Of a DNA stretch of 5,405 nucleotides, positions 1 to 3,685 are shown piece after piece (within the stretch, counting starts at the first letter, position 1; every line of letters starts with the position of its first letter). The notes beneath the pieces were generated by a model that made no database searches, was not told the DNA's origin, and was given only the letters and a program-made list of their open reading frames with translations. The translations under genes were made by a program, and so were the position numbers. The stretch covers positions 1-5,405 of the forward strand of contig CAYFZZ010000286.1 of the NCBI GenBank assembly GCA_964347545.1, written 5' to 3'. The DNA is from CS4-C045 sp964347545. GTDB taxonomy: Bacteria > Planctomycetota > Planctomycetia > Pirellulales > UBA7805.

Positions 1-58
1 CCGGCGCGACCAGGCCGGTGGGCGAGTCGGTGACGCGGTGCGGATCGCTGGGCTTCAT
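1..58 (-). CDS. N-terminus of an unidentified protein, cut by the left window edge
   Basis: Nineteen codons are visible, starting at the ATG read on the minus strand from position 58 and running off the window. The protein begins MKPSDPHRVTDSPTGLVAP. I do not recognise it. Two things argue that it is coding. Eighteen of the 19 codons end in G or C, the bias of the other genes here. An AGGGAG Shine-Dalgarno-like sequence lies 4 nt upstream of the ATG. There is no signal peptide or membrane segment in what can be seen; the start is polar with several prolines. It is divergent from the SRAP gene, so the 156 nt between them should hold two promoters. The fragment is too short to exclude a chance open frame. 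Confidence 0.55.
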   Translation of the reverse strand, partial: MKPSDPHRVTDSPTGLVAP

Positions 59-62
59 GGCA

Positions 63-68
63 CTCCCT
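63..68 (-). promoter_or_regulatory. Shine-Dalgarno-like site for the leftward gene
   Basis: Read on the minus strand this is AGGGAG, 4 nt before the ATG at 58. The spacing is slightly short but usable. It is one of the two reasons for calling the leftward gene fragment real. Confidence 0.45.
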
Positions 69-214
69 GCGGTACCCCGGTATCCTGAGCGGCCTGAGGC
101 GATCACCGAGTCGCCGGTCGGGTGTGCTGTCCGAGCCTACCGCTGCCCGGCAACGATAGCGGCCGGGATCCACCATCATAGTTTTAACCGACAAACGCTC
201 GCCAGAGGTTCCCC

Positions 215-916
215 ATGTGCGGTCGCTTCACGTTGCGGACCCCGCCTAAGGTGATTGCCGCACAGTTCGGAATCCCGCCGCAGGACCCTCCGGTCACGAC
301 CTGGGCGCCGCGGTACAACATTGCCCCCACGCAACCGATTCTGGTGGTCCGCCGACCGATCGGCAGCGACCGGCGGGAAGCCGCCCTGGTCCGGTGGGGC
401 CTGATCCCCCGCTGGGCCACCGATCCCCGCCTGGGCAACCGGATGATCAACGCCCGCTCGGAAACCGTCGACAGCAAGCCGGCCTTTCGCCAGGCGTTCC
501 GCAATCGGCGGTGCCTGGTCGTGACCGACGGATATTACGAATGGCAAGCGACCGGCGGGCCCAAGCAGCCGTATTATTTTCATCGAGCGGATCATCGACC
601 CTTCGCCTTCGCCGGGCTGTGGGAAGCGTGGTCGGGTGGCCCGGCCGGTGGGGACCGCGTCGAATCGGCGACGATCATCACCACCACGGCCAACGAACTC
701 TCCCGCAAGATTCACGACCGGATGCCGGTGATCCTCCCGCAGGCAAACTACGATACCTGGTTGGACTGCGACCAGGAGGACCTGCCGGCCGTGCAGGCCT
801 TGTTGGGTCCCGTTGCCGAAGACTTCCTGGTCGCCGATCCGGTCAGCACGCAGGTCAACAAGCCCAGCCACGACAGCCCGACCTGTATCGAACCGCTGCG
901 GACGGGGGGCGCTTAG
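215..916 (+). CDS. SRAP-family protein (YedK/HMCES type), abasic-site DNA-protein crosslinker
   Basis: A complete 233-residue SOS response-associated peptidase (SRAP) family protein, close to the usual bacterial length. Known members (E. coli YedK, human HMCES) act on single-stranded DNA. Cys2, exposed by removal of Met1, bonds covalently to an abasic site as a thiazolidine, shielding it from cleavage. All family residues are visible: the MCGRFT start with Cys2, NIAPTQ at 35-40, RWGLIPRWA at 60-68, Asn79 in INARSE, Glu109 in GYYEW, and His167 in HDRMPVIL. The start is certain because Cys2 must follow the initiator. AGAGG at 204-208 is a well-spaced ribosome binding site. No E. coli-type LexA box is evident upstream, so SOS control is not shown. 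The gene appears monocistronic, with a strong hairpin directly after its stop. A divergent gene lies upstream. Confidence 0.97.
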   Translation: MCGRFTLRTPPKVIAAQFGIPPQDPPVTTWAPRYNIAPTQPILVVRRPIGSDRREAALVRWGLIPRWATDPRLGNRMINARSETVDSKPAFRQAFRNRRCLVVTDGYYEWQATGGPKQPYYFHRADHRPFAFAGLWEAWSGGPAGGDRVESATIITTTANELSRKIHDRMPVILPQANYDTWLDCDQEDLPAVQALLGPVAEDFLVADPVSTQVNKPSHDSPTCIEPLRTGGA

Positions 917-918
917 CA

Positions 919-944
919 GGCCGCGGGCCGGGGGCCCGTCGGCC
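919..944 (+). terminator. GC-only hairpin after the SRAP stop, probable terminator or mRNA 3' stabiliser
   Basis: Beginning 2 nt after the TAG stop, GGCCG (919-923) pairs with CGGCC (940-944) and CGGGCC (924-929) pairs with GGCCCG (933-938). The loop is GGG and T939 is the only bulge. This gives 11 pairs, all G-C. No T-tract follows, so it is not a textbook intrinsic terminator. It could be a Rho-independent terminator lacking a U-tract, or an exonuclease barrier. A promoter downstream supports a transcription boundary here. Confidence 0.5.
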
Positions 945-1002
945 ACCCGCTTGCCCGCCGCCGCCGCAAGCTGGCGGCCGCGGGGAGGCGCTGCACAGGG
1001 GT

Positions 1003-1011
1003 TGCTATAAT
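1003..1011 (+). promoter_or_regulatory. Extended -10 promoter element for the HTTM-DCC gene
   Basis: The sequence TGCTATAAT is a perfect extended -10 element (TGn plus TATAAT at 1006-1011) for a housekeeping sigma factor. It stands out in very GC-rich surroundings and lies about 53 nt before the first start codon of the HTTM gene. The position of a -35 box 17 nt upstream (983-988) holds only GGGGAG, which does not match. Extended -10 promoters often lack a -35 box. Transcription would begin near 1017-1019, giving a leader of roughly 45 nt that is mostly G-tracts. Confidence 0.7.
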
Positions 1012-1032
1012 CAGGGGCTCGGCCACAGCGTC

Positions 1033-1082
1033 GGGGGCAGGGCAGGGGGCAGCGGCAGGGGGGGTGAGCGGGGTGCGGTGGG
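1033..1082 (+). other. G-tract-rich leader with a G-quadruplex pattern overlapping the HTTM gene start
   Basis: G-runs of three or more occur at 1033-1037, 1040-1042, 1045-1049, 1058-1064, 1070-1073 and 1080-1082. The segment 1058-1082 fits the canonical four-tract quadruplex pattern with loops of 1, 5 and 7 nt. The tracts further upstream could join with one 8-nt loop. They lie on the coding strand between the predicted transcription start and the candidate start codons, so the structure could form in the mRNA. A GGCA-spaced repetition gives the stretch a short-repeat look. The same G-tract also offers the only ribosome-binding purines. Confidence 0.5.
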
Positions 1083-3121
1083 ACATGCAGTGGCAGCGCG
1101 AATTCTGGGTCGGCGCCTGGTCCGCAGCCCTGGCCAGTTCCCTGGTCTATGCCGTCACCGCGATTCAGGGTCTGTTTGGCGAGCCGGCCCCGCTGGGGGC
1201 CACCATCGCCCGCTGTGCGCCGCTGGGTTTCCTCCTGGGCGCCACCGGCGCGCAGATCCAAGCCATCGGCTGGCGGCGGTGGGCCAGCCAGTACTTTGGC
1301 ATCGACCTGCGTTCCCTGGCCGTATTGCGGATTGGGTTGGCCCTGGCCGTCCTGGTCGACCTGGCCATGCGAGCTCGGGATCTGAAGGCTCATTACTCCA
1401 ACGACGGAATCCTCCCGTTGGATGTCAAGTTCTTTACCCCTTCGGATCTTTCGCTGCACATGCTCAGCGGTCAGGCCTGGGTCCAAGGCTTGCTGTTTGC
1501 CTTGGCCGCGGTGTGTGCGGCCCTGATGCTGGTCGGCTGGCGGACACGGCTGATGACCGCCGTCTCGTGGTTTTTGCTGATCTCCTTGCACACCCGCAAT
1601 CCGCAGGTGCTGACGGGGGGCGACACGCTGCTGCGGATGCTGCTGTTTTGGGGCATCTTCCTGCCGCTGGGCGCCCGCTATGCGATCGACAGCGCCCTGA
1701 ACGTGTCGGGGTCGATCCGCCGCCGGCGGATAGCCGATCTGGCGACGCTGGCCCTCCTGGTCCAACTGGCCTGCGTCTACGGTTTTGCCGGCCTGCTGAA
1801 GACGGCCGCTCACTGGCGTGTGGACGGCAGCGCGGCCTATTACGCCTTGAACATCGGCATGCTGACGACACCGTTTGGCGAGTGGTTGTTGAACTTTCCC
1901 CGTTTGCTGAGGGCCTCGACCTTCGGGGTGCTGTATCTCGAGCTGCTGGCGCCGCTGCTGATTTTCATCCCCTGGCGGACCCCCCTGTTTCGGACGGTAC
2001 TGTTTCTGCTGCTGCTGTCGATGCACCTGGCCTTTCAGCTGGCCATGTATCTGGGGGTGTTCCCCTTCGCCGGCATGGTGGCCGTGTTCGTGCTGGTCCC
2101 CACGGCGGTCTGGGACCGGGTCGCACGATGGGTGAGGGGGGATCGGGCGGCACGACCGACGATTGACTACGACGACTCCTGCCGCTTCTGCCAGAAGATG
2201 GCCCTCCTGTGGCGGACGTTGCTGATAGTGCCCGACGTGCGAATTCGCCGCGCGTCGGCGGACCCGCTGATAGGGCAGCGGGTCCAAGCGGAAAATTCCT
2301 GGGTGGTGGTGGCTGCCGATGGCCAGCAGTGGCTGCGTTTCGAGGGACTGCTGCAGCTGATGAGCCACAACCGCCTTTGGCGTCCGCTGGTTTACTGGCT
2401 GGCCTCCCGCCCGCTGACCGCAGCGGGCAACTGGCTCTATCGCACCGTGGCCGCTCGTCGCCGCGGGCTGGGACGGTTGACCTCCTGCCTGCGTATCCAG
2501 CGCCGCCGCGTGGGGCCGGTGTGGGTCGCCCAGCCGCTGCTGCTGATCGCGATCTTCTACGTCGTCTCCTACAATTTCATCTCGTTGCCGGGGTGGAACA
2601 TGACCTGGTTCACGGCGGGGACCAGGCTTCCCGCGTTCGGGCAACCGCGCTTTCTTGACACAAAGCTGCTCTACCAGGCAGGTCGCCAGTTGCGGCTGGA
2701 CCAGAACTGGCGGCTGTTTGCCCCCTATCCCTTGCTGGACGACGGGTGGTTTGTGATGCGGGGTCATTTGGGGAACGGTCGCCAGATCGACTTGCGGACC
2801 GGCCAGGCACCCACATTTGCGGCTCCGCCGCGGATTGCCAACACGTACCCCAACATGCGTTGGCGGAAATACATGGAGAAATTGCGAACGCCGGGACGTC
2901 ACACCAGCGATATCCGTCGGTTTTGCCAGTATGTCTGCCGGGACTGGAACCAGCGGCACGGTCCCGACCAGCGGCTGGTACGGTTGGAGCTGTATTTCGT
3001 CAAGGAGCGGACGCGACCGCCGCACGTCGAGCAAAAACAGGTGCCTCAGCGAGTGTCGGACCACGCTTGTGCCCCGCTGGCCGGCCGCCGGGCGTGCCGC
3101 GGTGGCGCGGATCGGGGGTGA
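1064..3121 (+). CDS. HTTM (gamma-carboxylase-like) membrane protein fused to a DCC/DUF393 thiol-disulfide domain
   Basis: A 685-residue protein with about eleven membrane segments, roughly 15-35, 43-68, 84-102, 138-158, 163-176, 188-204, 224-246, 285-302, 309-330, 333-350 and 489-508. Residues 77-350 look like an HTTM domain, the family of vitamin K-dependent gamma-carboxylase. HTRNP...GGDTLLR (176-191) is typical. Lys246 in GLLKTAAHW (243-251) seems to match the catalytic Lys218 region of human GGCX. Residues 366-475 resemble a DCC (DUF393) thioredoxin-like domain: DDSCRFC with Cys373/Cys376, and a family-like end (WLYRTVAARR, Cys475). Residues 511-685 form a soluble domain containing QNWRLFAPYPLLDDGWFVM. 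Arg-rich loops support N-in, DCC inside and C-terminus outside. The start is uncertain: GTG 1064, GTG 1073 (better spaced from the G-tract) or ATG 1085. The extremely GC-rich last 25 residues look unconserved. The substrate is unknown, and carboxylase activity is not shown. Confidence 0.92.
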   Translation: MSGVRWDMQWQREFWVGAWSAALASSLVYAVTAIQGLFGEPAPLGATIARCAPLGFLLGATGAQIQAIGWRRWASQYFGIDLRSLAVLRIGLALAVLVDLAMRARDLKAHYSNDGILPLDVKFFTPSDLSLHMLSGQAWVQGLLFALAAVCAALMLVGWRTRLMTAVSWFLLISLHTRNPQVLTGGDTLLRMLLFWGIFLPLGARYAIDSALNVSGSIRRRRIADLATLALLVQLACVYGFAGLLKTAAHWRVDGSAAYYALNIGMLTTPFGEWLLNFPRLLRASTFGVLYLELLAPLLIFIPWRTPLFRTVLFLLLLSMHLAFQLAMYLGVFPFAGMVAVFVLVPTAVWDRVARWVRGDRAARPTIDYDDSCRFCQKMALLWRTLLIVPDVRIRRASADPLIGQRVQAENSWVVVAADGQQWLRFEGLLQLMSHNRLWRPLVYWLASRPLTAAGNWLYRTVAARRRGLGRLTSCLRIQRRRVGPVWVAQPLLLIAIFYVVSYNFISLPGWNMTWFTAGTRLPAFGQPRFLDTKLLYQAGRQLRLDQNWRLFAPYPLLDDGWFVMRGHLGNGRQIDLRTGQAPTFAAPPRIANTYPNMRWRKYMEKLRTPGRHTSDIRRFCQYVCRDWNQRHGPDQRLVRLELYFVKERTRPPHVEQKQVPQRVSDHACAPLAGRRACRGGADRG

Positions 3122-3153
3122 CGCGGGCGGCTGGAAATCGGGAGTGGCTGGAG

Positions 3154-3159
3154 TAAAAT
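3154..3159 (+). promoter_or_regulatory. rsfS: Possible -10 box for rsfS-argS
   Basis: TAAAAT matches five of six bases of the -10 consensus and lies in the otherwise GC-rich gap between the HTTM gene and rsfS, 67 nt before the rsfS start. At 17 nt spacing the -35 position (3131-3136, CTGGAA) matches only three of six bases. There is no TGn extension. This is a weak candidate. Read-through from the HTTM gene is the alternative. Confidence 0.35.
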
Positions 3160-3171
3160 GGAAGTTGACGA

Positions 3172-3199
3172 CCGGCATCCGCTCAGGCAGCGGGGCCGG
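3172..3199 (+). other. Hairpin in the gap before rsfS (leader structure or upstream transcript end)
   Basis: CCGGC (3172-3176) pairs with GCCGG (3195-3199), and CCGCT (3179-3183) pairs with AGCGG (3189-3193). The loop is the 5-nt CAGGC, and a 2x1 internal loop (AT opposite G) separates the two stems. It has ten pairs, nine of them G-C. It ends 27 nt before the rsfS start codon. No T-run follows, so it is not a standard terminator. If the TAAAAT at 3154 is a real -10 box, the hairpin lies in the rsfS mRNA leader. Confidence 0.4.
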
Positions 3200-3226
3200 C
3201 AAATGGATTTCTGGCCACGGATTTGA

Positions 3227-3649
3227 GTGATCGGATTGACGCACAATCCCTCTGCTAAGCCTGCTGCTGCCGAATCGCGCAGCCTGCAACTCGCGCTAGC
3301 CGCTGCCCGAGTCGCCGCCGAAAACAACGGTCGCGACATCGTGATTCTCGACATGCGGCCGCTGACCCCCATCTTCGACTATTTCGTGCTGGTTACGGGG
3401 ACGAGTCGTCGGCAGTTGCATGCGATCAGCGAAGAGATTGATCACAAGCTGGAAGACGAGTTGCATGATCACCGGGAGGGTATTGAGGGTTACCAGGAAA
3501 GCCGGTGGATTCTGCTGGATTACGGCACGGTCGTGATCCATTTGTTCATCGAAGAGATGCGGGAGTATTACGCTTTGGAGCAGTTGTGGAGCGACGCTCG
3601 GCCAGTCGAATTGCCCGCTGATATTGCGGGCTTGGTGCTGAAAGACTAG
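3227..3649 (+). CDS. rsfS: Ribosomal silencing factor RsfS (Iojap/YbeB family)
   Basis: A complete 140-residue RsfS protein. Characterised members bind uL14 on the large ribosomal subunit and block joining with the small subunit, lowering translation in stationary phase or nutrient limitation. Family motifs are in order: DIVILDMRPL (37-46), FDYFVLVTGTSRRQ (50-63), EGIEGYQESRWILLDYG (84-100), VIHLF (103-107) and REYYALEQLWSDA (112-124). The call is secure. The start is GTG 3227, immediately after an in-frame TGA, so nothing longer is possible. The ribosome binding site is weak (CGGA, about 5 nt upstream). TTG 3236 is an alternative that removes three residues. The first 20 residues are not conserved. 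argS follows after 36 nt in the same direction, suggesting co-transcription. In many other bacteria the partner is nadD instead. Confidence 0.97.
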   Translation: MIGLTHNPSAKPAAAESRSLQLALAAARVAAENNGRDIVILDMRPLTPIFDYFVLVTGTSRRQLHAISEEIDHKLEDELHDHREGIEGYQESRWILLDYGTVVIHLFIEEMREYYALEQLWSDARPVELPADIAGLVLKD

Positions 3650-3685
3650 GCTCTGTCGGCAAACGTTCCTCCTCCCGAGTGCCGC

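Noticed and set aside
21..115. Imperfect inverted repeat, GGCGAGTCGGTGAC (21-34) against 102-115
   Set aside because: Twelve of 14 bases match, but one arm lies in the probable coding part of the leftward gene and the spacing is 67 nt. Chance similarity in GC-rich sequence is likely.
960..978. A second hairpin, GCCGCC with GGCGGC, in the SRAP-HTTM gap
   Set aside because: Only six pairs with a 7-nt loop inside a CCG repeat, with many alternative pairings. It is much weaker than the 919-944 stem.
394..2166. A 590-codon plus-strand open frame overlapping SRAP and the HTTM gene in another frame
   Set aside because: Gly/Arg/Pro-rich product without motifs. It runs through the ends of two real genes and their intergenic signals, so it is a GC-rich shadow frame.
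215..3121. SRAP and HTTM as one protein by read-through of the TAG at 914-916
   Set aside because: They are in the same frame and the gap stays open. However, the gap holds a strong hairpin, a promoter and G-tracts rather than protein-like sequence, and the two functions are unrelated.
3165..3193. TTGACG at 3165-3170 as a -35 box for rsfS
   Set aside because: It matches five of six bases, but no -10-like sequence lies 16-18 nt downstream; the place is occupied by CAGCGG-type sequence.
176..3289. A 1037-codon open frame on the minus strand covering SRAP and the HTTM gene
   Set aside because: Its codons are exact reverse complements of the sense codons. It stays open only because TTA, CTA and TCA are avoided in these GC-rich genes. 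The product is a low-complexity Gln/Pro/Arg/His-rich string with no domain, while both sense genes have clear family motifs.
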